Shown: in pieces, positions 1 to 4,864 of the stretch
Position numbering within the stretch: the first letter of the stretch is position 1
Layout: the number at the start of each line of letters is the position of its first letter
From: Alphaproteobacteria bacterium
GTDB lineage: Bacteria; Pseudomonadota; Alphaproteobacteria; Sphingomonadales; Sphingomonadaceae
DNA length: 6,103 bases
Assembly (NCBI GenBank): GCA_028293055.1
Contig: JAQGLD010000371.1
Coordinates: 1-6,103, forward strand
Direction: 5' to 3'
Program-made: the position numbers and the translations under genes
The notes under the pieces: generated by a model
The model's input: only the letters and a program-made list of their open reading frames with translations
Told to the model about the DNA's origin: nothing
Databases searched by the model: none

Positions 1-826
1 CGCCCTGGCGCAGCGAAGCGGCTGAGCCCTTGCCGACATCGCCGAAGCCGGCGACGCAGGCGACCTTGCCCGAGAGCATCACGTCGGTGGCGCGGCGGAT
101 CGCGTCGACCAGGCTCTCGCGGCAGCCGTAGAGATTGTCGAACTTGGACTTGGTGACGCTGTCGTTGACGTTGATCGCCGGGAAGGGAAGCTTGCCCTGC
201 TTGGCGAGCTCGTAGAGACGATGGACCCCGGTGGTGGTCTCTTCGGAGACGCCGCGGATCGCCTCGACCGTCTTGGTCAGGAAACCCGGCGAGGCCTTGA
301 TGCGGCGAAGCACCGTGGCCTGGAAGACCTCCTCTTCCTCATTGGTCGCGGCCGGAAAAGTCTCGCCCGCCTCGATGCGGGCGCCCCAGAGCGCGAACAT
401 CGTGGCATCGCCGCCGTCGTCGAGGATCATGTTGCAGGTCTCGCCATTCGGCCACTCGAAGATCTTGTCGACATAATCCCAATATTCCTCGAGCGTCTCG
501 CCCTTGATGGCGAAGACCGGGACGCCGCTCGCTGCGATCGCAGCGGCCGCGTGGTCCTGGGTCGAGAAGATATTGCACGAAGCCCAGCGGACATCGGCGC
601 CGAGCGCGGTCAGCGTCTCGATGAGCACCGCGGTCTGGATCGTCATGTGGAGCGAGCCGGTGACCCGCGCCCCCTTGAGCGGCTTGGACGCTCCGAACTC
701 GTCGCGCAACGCCATCAGCCCAGGCATTTCGGTCTCGGCGATCTCGATTTCCTTGCGGCCGAAATCGGCAAGTCCGATGTCCGCGATCACATAATCGTCA
801 AAGCTGGTCTGGGGCTGGGTCGCCAC
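1..826 (-). CDS. ahcY: S-adenosylhomocysteine hydrolase, N-terminal part (runs off left edge)
   Basis: Cytosolic NAD-dependent enzyme that reversibly splits S-adenosyl-L-homocysteine into adenosine and homocysteine, relieving inhibition of methyltransferases and feeding the methionine cycle. 275 codons are visible; the C-terminus lies beyond position 1. Seen: [15 protein letters not shown] (84-98), NMILDDGGD (132-140), [10 protein letters not shown] (193-202), [19 protein letters not shown] (219-237) and the start of the Rossmann NAD site, [10 protein letters not shown] (260-269). By family knowledge the catalytic residues are the Asp of DDGGD, Glu196, Lys226 and Asp230, all present. The stretch between DDGGD and SEE is about 35 residues longer than in the human enzyme, the usual bacterial long form. 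Start chosen: GTG at 826-824, giving [20 protein letters not shown], with SD AGGAGA at 838-833 six bases upstream; no in-frame ATG fits better. It probably has its own promoter and operator (see 829-933). Identification is very secure. Confidence 0.97.
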   Translation of the reverse strand, partial: MATQPQTSFDDYVIADIGLADFGRKEIEIAETEMPGLMALRDEFGASKPLKGARVTGSLHMTIQTAVLIETLTALGADVRWASCNIFSTQDHAAAAIAASGVPVFAIKGETLEEYWDYVDKIFEWPNGETCNMILDDGGDATMFALWGARIEAGETFPAATNEEEEVFQATVLRRIKASPGFLTKTVEAIRGVSEETTTGVHRLYELAKQGKLPFPAINVNDSVTKSKFDNLYGCRESLVDAIRRATDVMLSGKVACVAGFGDVGKGSAASLRQG

Positions 827-828
827 AA

Positions 829-905
829 GCGGTCTCCTGAAATGAAAAGGACCGCCGCAAAGAAGGGGGCGGTCGCGTGGCTTCGATTTAGCCGCAACCG
901 CCCCC
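829..905 (-). promoter_or_regulatory. Structured 5' leader of ahcY with mutually exclusive hairpins
   Basis: Three overlapping stems can be read by eye in the minus-strand RNA. Stem A pairs 897-905 with 865-873 (9 bp, GGGGGCGGT/ACCGCCCCC), with a possible inner 4-bp stem 890-893/879-882. Stem B pairs 868-874 with 850-856 (7 bp) and so competes with A. Stem C pairs 850-855 with 829-834 (6 bp plus a possible G-U) and so competes with B; it places part of the ahcY Shine-Dalgarno (838-833) in its loop and stem. A and C can coexist, while B excludes both. This is the layout of a translational switch or attenuator, but short GC-rich complementarities are common in a high-GC genome. It does not match the SAH-riboswitch consensus as I remember it. 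No energy calculation was possible. Confidence 0.4.
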
Positions 906-912
906 AGATGCA

Positions 913-918
913 AATATA
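913..918 (-). promoter_or_regulatory. Possible -10 element of the ahcY promoter
   Basis: The minus strand reads TATATT at 918-913, inside the downstream half of the palindrome. Transcription would then begin near 905-907, just where the leader stem A starts. The sequence 17 bases upstream (AAAGTC, 941-936) is a poor -35 match, so the call is weak. If right, repressor binding to the palindrome would directly block RNA polymerase. Confidence 0.35.
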
Positions 919-933
919 AAGATATCTTTATAT
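914..933. promoter_or_regulatory. Perfect 20-bp palindromic operator upstream of ahcY, likely SahR (ArsR family) site
   Basis: The half-site ATATAAAGAT is followed directly by its exact reverse complement ATCTTTATAT. Beyond one mismatch (913/934), bases 911-912 and 935-936 also pair. It is AT-rich in a GC-rich neighbourhood and sits 88 bp upstream of the ahcY start. SahR, an ArsR-family repressor responding to S-adenosylhomocysteine, is known to control ahcY and other SAM-cycle genes in Proteobacteria through palindromes of this kind (core AAAGATATCTTT). Assignment to SahR is by position and motif memory; no regulator gene is in the window. Confidence 0.7.
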
Positions 934-950
934 GTGACTTTCGAAGCGTC

Positions 951-1439
951 CTATCGTTGCGAGAAGGTGATCGGGCAGGTGCCGCCGGGCAAGGCCGGCG
1001 GCGGGCCCAGGCGATCGGCGAGGGCGAGCAGCAGGCTGACGTCGCCCGCAGCCTGGCCCCCTTCCTGCTCGGCGGATTCGGTATCGCGGCAGATGTCGCT
1101 ATTGGTCTGGCCAGCACCATAAGCGTTGGCCAGCGCAGTGGCGAAGCTGTCATAGAGTTGCTCGCCGTCGCCACCGCTCGCCGTCGCGAACTGGGCCTTG
1201 ATCAGGCCGTTCGCAGCCTGAATCGTGTCCCGGTTCGCGCGGACGAACTGATTGTAGGCTGGCGAGACGTCGTAGCCCATCGCCTGGCAGCGCAGGGTCG
1301 CAACCATCAGCCGGGACTGGAGATCCCGTACCTTGGCGGCCGCCGCCTGCTGCGTGTTCCAGCAAGCCGCCGCGGCAGGCTGGGCCGAGGCGAGACTCAT
1401 CGCGGCCGCGAATGCGGCCTTCAAAACATATCCGGTCAT
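951..1439 (-). CDS. Exported four-cysteine protein of unknown function
   Basis: 162 residues, no family recognised. The first 25 or so residues form a signal peptide: MTGYVLK, a hydrophobic alanine-rich core, then an AQPAAA-A region with cleavage probably just before or at Cys26. The mature protein is predicted periplasmic or secreted and contains four cysteines (26, 51, 117, 155), an even number compatible with two disulfides. Residues 28-85 look helical ([17 protein letters not shown], then [19 protein letters not shown]); a Gly/Pro-rich stretch precedes the C-terminal GTCPITF. The cysteine after AAAA is not a good lipobox because position -3 is Ala rather than Leu or a similar residue. Start chosen: ATG at 1439 with GGGGGAG six bases upstream, in preference to the longer start at 1475, which would put twelve residues in front of the signal peptide. 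It lies upstream of ahcY on the same strand, but the 124-bp gap with its own operator argues against an operon. Confidence 0.8.
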   Translation of the reverse strand: MTGYVLKAAFAAAMSLASAQPAAAACWNTQQAAAAKVRDLQSRLMVATLRCQAMGYDVSPAYNQFVRANRDTIQAANGLIKAQFATASGGDGEQLYDSFATALANAYGAGQTNSDICRDTESAEQEGGQAAGDVSLLLALADRLGPPPALPGGTCPITFSQR

Positions 1440-1479
1440 TGTCCACTCCCCCAAAACACACACTGTGATGTCCACACAG

Positions 1480-1502
1480 GGCCGCTCACGGGCAGAGCGG
1501 CC
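1480..1502. other. 8-bp hairpin in the gap between the YqgE and four-cysteine protein genes
   Basis: GGCCGCTC (1480-1487) and GAGCGGCC (1495-1502) are perfect inverted repeats around a 7-base loop. It lies 90 bp past the YqgE stop and 41 bp before the next start on the same strand. Neither side has a T-run, so it is not a standard intrinsic terminator. It could be a 5' leader structure, a Rho-independent-like pause site or chance. The rest of the 152-bp gap (1440-1591) shows no other clear element apart from the SD of the downstream gene. Confidence 0.4.
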
Positions 1503-1591
1503 GAGTCCGAAGCTCTCACCAGGCCATTGGGGATTGGTATCAGGAGATGGTTAAGCCTTTGGTGCCGACGACTTATTTCGCAGCTTATGAC

Positions 1592-2152
1592 TCAAGCGGT
1601 GCCGAAATCCGACGTCAGAAGCCGCGGATCGACACCGGCGCCTCGGAACGCGGCGGCCCAGCGCGATCCGACATCGGAATCGTAGAGCAGGCCTTCGTTT
1701 CCGGGAGTCGCGAACCAGCCATTGCCGCACAATTCCCCTTCGAGCTGGCCCGGACCCCAGCCGGCATAGCCGAGCGCGGCGATCCAGCGGCTCGGGCCCC
1801 TGCCCTCAGCGATGGCGCGAAGGATATCCAGAGTTGCGGTCAGCACCCATCGATCGCCGACGTGAATGCTCTCCTCGCCGCCCCAATCGGGGGTGTGGAG
1901 CAGGAATCCGCGTTGCGGCTCGACCGGTCCGCCGAGATGGATGGCTACGTCGGGAGCGCTACCCGGCTCGATCTCGACCTGGCGCAGCAGCTCATGGAAT
2001 CCGATGCGCGGGACGATCCGGCCGAGGCCGATGCCGAGCGCGCCATTCTCGTCATGGACGCACATCGCGATCACGGCTTTCTCGAAGCGTGGGTCTCCGA
2101 TTCCGGGCATGGCCAGGAGCAATTGACCCGAGAGATATTTCGGCTCGTCCAT
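1592..2152 (-). CDS. YqgE/AlgH family protein (UPF0301, DUF179)
   Basis: 186 residues, the normal size for this widespread cytosolic family, whose biochemical role is still poorly defined. AlgH was named for an effect on alginate regulation in Pseudomonas. Family signatures seen in order: YLSGQLLLAMPGIGDPRFEKAVI near the N-terminus (6-28), CVHDENGALGIGL (31-43), HLGGPVEPQRGFLLHT (72-87), LGYAGWGPGQLEGEL (127-141) and NGWF (144-147). Nothing is missing, so it should be intact. The usual NRP motif after the GA(L/M)G segment is replaced here by GLGRIVP (42-48), a mild divergence. Start at ATG 2152; the SD is weak (AGGCGGG close upstream). It lies 87 bp downstream of the desaturase stop, same strand, so co-transcription is possible but not shown. 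I give no gene symbol because yqgE and algH are used interchangeably. Confidence 0.93.
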   Translation of the reverse strand: MDEPKYLSGQLLLAMPGIGDPRFEKAVIAMCVHDENGALGIGLGRIVPRIGFHELLRQVEIEPGSAPDVAIHLGGPVEPQRGFLLHTPDWGGEESIHVGDRWVLTATLDILRAIAEGRGPSRWIAALGYAGWGPGQLEGELCGNGWFATPGNEGLLYDSDVGSRWAAAFRGAGVDPRLLTSDFGTA

Positions 2153-2234
2153 GGACCCGCCTATAGGGCGCCGGCCGGAGCGGGGCTAGGGTCTGTCCTT
2201 GAGCCAACAGCCGGAAAGTGGGGCCCGGCGGGTC

Positions 2235-2248
2235 GAAGCCTAGGCTTC
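2235..2248. repeat. 14-bp perfect palindrome over the desaturase stop codon
   Basis: GAAGCCTAGGCTTC is exactly self-complementary and contains the TAG stop (2242-2240). It could form a 5-bp stem with a CTAG loop in RNA, too short and without a T-run to call a terminator. It may be chance or a transcript-end structure. Confidence 0.3.
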
Positions 2249-3151
2249 CACTGGGGCGGACTGTGCGGGCGCGCGCGGCCGCCAGCGATCGGTCGGCAGG
2301 AAGGCGTCGAGCTTCGCTCCGGCGCTTTCATATTGCACCCGCAGTCGATCGTTGAGCGGTCGGTAGTTGAAGAATGGAACCGACGGCCAGAGATGGTGGC
2401 CGAGATGCAGGTTCTGGCCGAGCAGCAGGCGCTGGGCGAACGGCATGTAGACCCGGGCCTTGCCGTAACGGTCGGTCTTATCGAACGGCACGTGCGGCAG
2501 CCACTGGAAGAAGATGTTGAGCAGGACGAGCCCGATCATCATCGGCACCCAATAGAGGAGCAGGGCGACCTCGGCGTAGCCCAGCGCGATCGCGACCCAG
2601 AAAGCCAGCTGAAGCGCGGTGACCGTGATGGCATGAGTACGCATCTCGGCCGGGGTCAGCCGGGCGCTCTTGATCGTATAAGCGGCCGCCGGGACCAGCC
2701 GCACGATCGGCAGCGGCAGCAGCAGCAGGGTGCGGAGCATGACCACCCGGCCGATGCTCTTCCACAAAGGCCCATGGCAGAGATTGTAGTCCGGATCATT
2801 GTCCGTGTTGGTGTGCTGGTGATGCAGCAGATGGATGCGACGGAGCGCCGGATAGCTGGTCATCATGTTGAGCGCACCCCACCAGCCCAGCAGCTGGTGG
2901 ATCCAGCTGCGGTCGGCCCGGCGGATCACATTGCCGTGAATGCTCTCGTGAACGAGGGTGTAATAGGCGAAATGGATGTAGCCCAAAGGCAGGATCACCA
3001 GCCAGATCGGGACGATGCCGGTCAGCGCGAGAGCGATCAGGCAGCCCTGCGAGAGCGGGAGCAGGATGGCGAGGCGCAAGGTCGGCCAGGCTATGGCCGG
3101 GGACAGGCCCTCGGCAACCGCCCGTTCCTCCCTGAGTGACATTGCCAGCAT
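2240..3151 (-). CDS. Membrane di-iron fatty acid desaturase / carotenoid hydroxylase-like protein
   Basis: 303-residue integral membrane oxygenase of the fatty acid desaturase superfamily, which uses a histidine-bound di-iron centre and O2 to desaturate or hydroxylate lipid-like substrates. The histidine boxes are HESIH (68-72), HLLHHQH (107-113) and HLGHH (249-253), plus a further His in WLPHVPF (His220). Hydrophobic segments lie at about 25-45, 47-66, 139-157, 174-193 and 196-215, placing the boxes on the cytosolic face. The TNTDNDPD (114-121) and HHLWPSVPFF (252-261) stretches are typical of this superfamily and of CrtR-type carotene hydroxylases. The substrate cannot be decided from sequence: acyl chain or carotenoid. 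Start chosen: ATG at 3151 (MLAMSLREERAV) with SD GGGAG six bases upstream; ATG at 3142 is an alternative. The frame stays open upstream to 3550, but that part crosses the divergent peroxiredoxin gene antisense and is not protein-like. Confidence 0.9.
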   Translation of the reverse strand: MLAMSLREERAVAEGLSPAIAWPTLRLAILLPLSQGCLIALALTGIVPIWLVILPLGYIHFAYYTLVHESIHGNVIRRADRSWIHQLLGWWGALNMMTSYPALRRIHLLHHQHTNTDNDPDYNLCHGPLWKSIGRVVMLRTLLLLPLPIVRLVPAAAYTIKSARLTPAEMRTHAITVTALQLAFWVAIALGYAEVALLLYWVPMMIGLVLLNIFFQWLPHVPFDKTDRYGKARVYMPFAQRLLLGQNLHLGHHLWPSVPFFNYRPLNDRLRVQYESAGAKLDAFLPTDRWRPRAPAQSAPVEA

Positions 3152-3391
3152 CCACCGCTCCCAACTGTGTCCGGCATCCTCAGCCCCTCGCCGATACAGA
3201 TGCTTAATCAAGGTTTTACCATGAGTCTTCGCACCGCGACAAGAGCCGTCACGAGTGTCCAGCCGATCCGTCGCAGGATGACACAGGGGCCGGGCGGACC
3301 ATTGCGGCCGGACGCACGCCCCGTCGCGCCCCTTTCGCGAGCCGTCCGCGGCTGTTAGACCGCGCCGAAACCATCCAGGAGGACCGGAACA
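3152..3391. promoter_or_regulatory. Divergent intergenic region between desaturase and peroxiredoxin genes
   Basis: 240 bp without a convincing gene; it must carry the promoters of both neighbours. For the desaturase (minus) a weak sigma70-type pair is visible: TTGTCG (3242-3237), 18-bp spacer, TAAAAC (3218-3213), giving a start near 3205 and a leader of about 55 bases. For the peroxiredoxin (plus) no good promoter stands out; TTAGAC at 3355-3360 is a poor -10 candidate. A small hairpin AGCCG/CGGCT (3340-3344/3349-3353) lies in its probable leader. I see no recognisable OxyR-like site or long dyad. Confidence 0.45.
3377..3382 (+). promoter_or_regulatory. Strong Shine-Dalgarno of the peroxiredoxin gene
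   Basis: AGGAGG, the full anti-16S complement, lies nine bases before the ATG at 3392. It fixes the start and suggests high translation, as expected for an abundant peroxiredoxin. Confidence 0.85.
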
Positions 3392-3874
3392 ATGGCTATC
3401 GGTGTCGGCGATCGCCTGCCCAACGCGAATTTCGTCAAGGCGAGCCCGGACGGGCCTCAACCGGTCGATGGAGACAGCTTCTTCAAGGGACGCCGGGTGG
3501 CGCTGTTCTCCGTGCCCGGTGCGTTCACTCCGACCTGCTCGGCTCGCCATCTGCCGGGCTTCGTCGAAAAGGTCGACGCCCTGAAGGCCAAGGGAATCGA
3601 CGAGGTCGCCTGCACCGCGGTCAACGACGCCTTCGTGCTCCAGGCCTGGGCCGAGAGCGCCGACGCGGTCGGCAAGGTGACCATGCTCGCCGACGGAAAT
3701 GGCGACTTCGCCAAAGCGCTCGGGCTCGAGATGGACGGAAGCCGGTTCGGCCTCGGCCAGCGCGGCCAGCGTTTCTCGATGGTCGTGAATGACGGTGTCG
3801 TCGAGCAGCTCAACATCGAGGAACCGGGCGCGTTCAACGTGAGCAGTGCCGACTATATGCTCGAACGGCTCTGA
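3392..3874 (+). CDS. Peroxiredoxin, Prx5 (AhpE-unrelated, redoxin) type
   Basis: 160 residues, the standard length for bacterial Prx5-type thiol peroxidases, which reduce H2O2, alkyl hydroperoxides and peroxynitrite in the cytosol. The active-site motif VPGAFTPTCS (41-50) is present with peroxidatic Cys49, and with Thr46 and Pro42 in the expected places. The catalytic Arg is expected in the GLGQRGQRFSM segment (120-130), which matches the family pattern of an Arg before the hydrophobic strand. The only other cysteine is Cys74 (EVACTAVND), a conserved buried position. Where human PRDX5 has its resolving Cys151 this protein has NVSSADYML (149-157), so it probably works as a 1-Cys enzyme or is reduced by glutaredoxin/glutathione. 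Start at ATG 3392 is fixed by AGGAGG. It is transcribed away from the desaturase and followed 94 bp later by a small membrane protein gene on the same strand. Confidence 0.95.
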   Translation: MAIGVGDRLPNANFVKASPDGPQPVDGDSFFKGRRVALFSVPGAFTPTCSARHLPGFVEKVDALKAKGIDEVACTAVNDAFVLQAWAESADAVGKVTMLADGNGDFAKALGLEMDGSRFGLGQRGQRFSMVVNDGVVEQLNIEEPGAFNVSSADYMLERL

Positions 3875-3906
3875 TCGCTCATACGTCCCGACCCGTCGAT
3901 CAGCGG

Positions 3907-3931
3907 CAACGCTTGGTTAACAGAGGCGTTG
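3907..3931. promoter_or_regulatory. Inverted repeat upstream of the small membrane protein gene
   Basis: CAACGC (3907-3912) and GCGTTG (3926-3931) are perfect inverted repeats separated by 13 bases that include the palindrome GTTAAC (3916-3921), nearly co-centred. It lies about 38 bp before the ATG at 3969 and could be an operator. Just before it, AGCG-GCAA-CGCT (3902-3913) could form a tiny GNRA-loop hairpin after the peroxiredoxin gene; it has no proper T-tract. Weak call. Confidence 0.25.
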
Positions 3932-3968
3932 TAATCTTCCCAAGCAGCAGGATTTCGGGAGCGCGATT

Positions 3969-4235
3969 ATGGCGGCGAAGCCGACCAGCACGGACGACGA
4001 GCCCAAATCGGCTGCCCTGAAGCTCGCCGAGGAAGTTCGGCGAAGGCCTCTCGCCGCCGCAGCCATCGTCGGCGGAGCCGCAGCGGCCTCGGCCGGCGCC
4101 TATCTCGGCGCGCGAGCGCTCGCCCGGCGAAACGCCAACGCCGACGGCAGGCCGATCAACTCGGTGCTCAAGAGCGCGATCACGGCCTGCGAGGCAGCCA
4201 ATGCGTGCAAGCACAAGGATAGCGAAGACAAATAA
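3969..4235 (+). CDS. Small predicted single-pass membrane protein, function unknown
   Basis: 88 residues, no family recognised. A charged N-terminal segment (1-26, ending EEVRRRP) is followed by an Ala/Gly-rich hydrophobic stretch (about 28-48) and then by basic residues (ARALARR, 48-54); a polar tail contains two cysteines (74 and 80, in TACEAANACK) and ends in Lys/Asp/Glu. This fits a small inner-membrane protein, but the hydrophobic part is alanine-rich and only moderately apolar, so an amphipathic or membrane-surface helix is possible. The pattern of acidic/basic helix followed by RRP and a Gly/Ala membrane segment loosely recalls DUF883/ElaB-like ribosome-associated membrane proteins, but the resemblance is too weak to name it. 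Start at ATG 3969 is supported by GGGAG (3957-3961) seven bases upstream. It ends 17 bp before the convergent YbjN-like gene with no clear terminator between them. Confidence 0.75.
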   Translation: MAAKPTSTDDEPKSAALKLAEEVRRRPLAAAAIVGGAAAASAGAYLGARALARRNANADGRPINSVLKSAITACEAANACKHKDSEDK

Positions 4236-4252
4236 TCCTCGCGTCGTGATGC

Positions 4253-4780
4253 CTACGGCTTGACCAGCGGGCGCAGCACTTCGGCCATGAACTTTTCCTC
4301 CTGATCGGCGAAGACGAGCAGGTTGACCGCGAGATCGCCGCGGATGAAGCCGTAATCGGCGGTGAGGTAGCGCTGCAGCGCCGGACGCCCGGCCGCGGTG
4401 AGATAGGCCTTCGAAAAGGAATAACGCTGGTTGAAGCGCTCGACCGCCTGGACGAGCTGCGCAGCGGGAGCTCCGGCCGGTGGATTCCAGCTCGCCTGAA
4501 TTCCAAGCGCCTTGCAGGCGGAGCCGTTCGAAGTGCAGGCGAGCAAGGAGACGACCGCGCGTTTTCCGTTGGGAAAGGTCGCGACGATGATCGGCCGCGC
4601 CGGATCGCCTGGCTGCCGCTGATATCTGGCCCGAATGTCCGACAGCACGGTGCCGACCGTCGCTTCGCTGAAGGCCGAAAAGAGCTGGTTGTTTTCCGGC
4701 GCGCGCGGGTTCCAGGGAACCTGCGCTCTCGCCGGCGCCGCAATTGCCAGCGCAAGCAGGCCGATTGCGATCGGCTTCAT
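4253..4780 (-). CDS. Exported YbjN-like protein
   Basis: 175 residues. A clear signal peptide (MKPIAIGLLALAIAAPARA, cleavage after Ala19 before Gln20) sends it to the periplasm. The C-terminal half has the pattern of the YbjN family (putative sensory transduction regulators): VERFNQRYSFSKAYLTAAGR (113-132) followed by LQRYLTADYGFIRGDLAVNLLVF, ending in a helix with FMAEV. Known YbjN proteins in enterobacteria are cytosolic and affect motility and stress responses; secreted versions such as this are common in sphingomonads, and their role is not known to me. A cysteine pair (82 and 89, in LLACTSNGSACKAL) sits on what looks like a beta-hairpin and could form a disulfide. Start chosen: ATG 4780 with GGAG six bases upstream; an in-frame GTG at 4792 would add MEIR and lacks a better SD. 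Expressed in the same direction as the upstream M2 peptidase, 84 bp after its stop. Confidence 0.8.
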   Translation of the reverse strand: MKPIAIGLLALAIAAPARAQVPWNPRAPENNQLFSAFSEATVGTVLSDIRARYQRQPGDPARPIIVATFPNGKRAVVSLLACTSNGSACKALGIQASWNPPAGAPAAQLVQAVERFNQRYSFSKAYLTAAGRPALQRYLTADYGFIRGDLAVNLLVFADQEEKFMAEVLRPLVKP

Positions 4781-4864
4781 TCGAATCTCCACTCGATCAG
4801 GGTTCGCGCGTCCAACGCTTCGCCCGCCGTGTCGGCGCCGCCGGTGGTCAGGCCGGCATCCGGA
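4781..4864. other. Gap between M2 peptidase and YbjN-like genes
   Basis: 84 bp, GC-rich. It contains the SD of the YbjN-like gene (GGAG, 4790-4787 region) and a weak 5-bp inverted repeat GCCGG/CCGGC around 4842-4859. There is no T-run, no clear terminator and no clear promoter, so the two genes might be co-transcribed. Confidence 0.4.

Noticed and set aside
829..905. Known SAH, SAM-II or SAM/SAH riboswitch
   Set aside because: The leader contains GCTAAA-like bases reminiscent of SAM-II, but the surrounding stem and pseudoknot do not fit, and the conserved SAH-riboswitch core is not visible. A covariance-model search against Rfam would settle this.
221..919. 232-codon plus-strand open frame
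   Set aside because: It is antisense to ahcY and its leader, composition is Arg/Asp/Gly-rich with no motif, and the strongly conserved AhcY sequence explains the region.
957..1685. 242-codon plus-strand open frame
   Set aside because: It is antisense to the exported four-cysteine protein, which has a signal peptide and SD; the plus-strand translation looks like a shadow.
1547..3139. 530-codon open frame on the plus strand
   Set aside because: It lies antisense over the YqgE and desaturase genes, both with clear family motifs. The translation is low-complexity, rich in Arg, Gln, Glu, Asp and Gly with no recognisable domain, and the start lacks a good SD. Long antisense frames are common in GC-rich DNA.
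3152..3550. N-terminal extension of the desaturase frame to an ATG at 3550
   Set aside because: The extra 133 residues overlap the peroxiredoxin gene antisense, are not protein-like, and a well-placed SD supports ATG 3151.
3872..3913. Intrinsic terminator after the peroxiredoxin gene
   Set aside because: TGATCG/CGATCA (3872-3877/3897-3902) has a 19-base loop, and the AGCG-GCAA-CGCT hairpin has only four base pairs and no T-tract, so neither is a convincing terminator.
4180..4755. 191-codon minus-strand frame
   Set aside because: It is an out-of-frame Ser/Arg-rich shadow of the YbjN-like gene in another reading frame.
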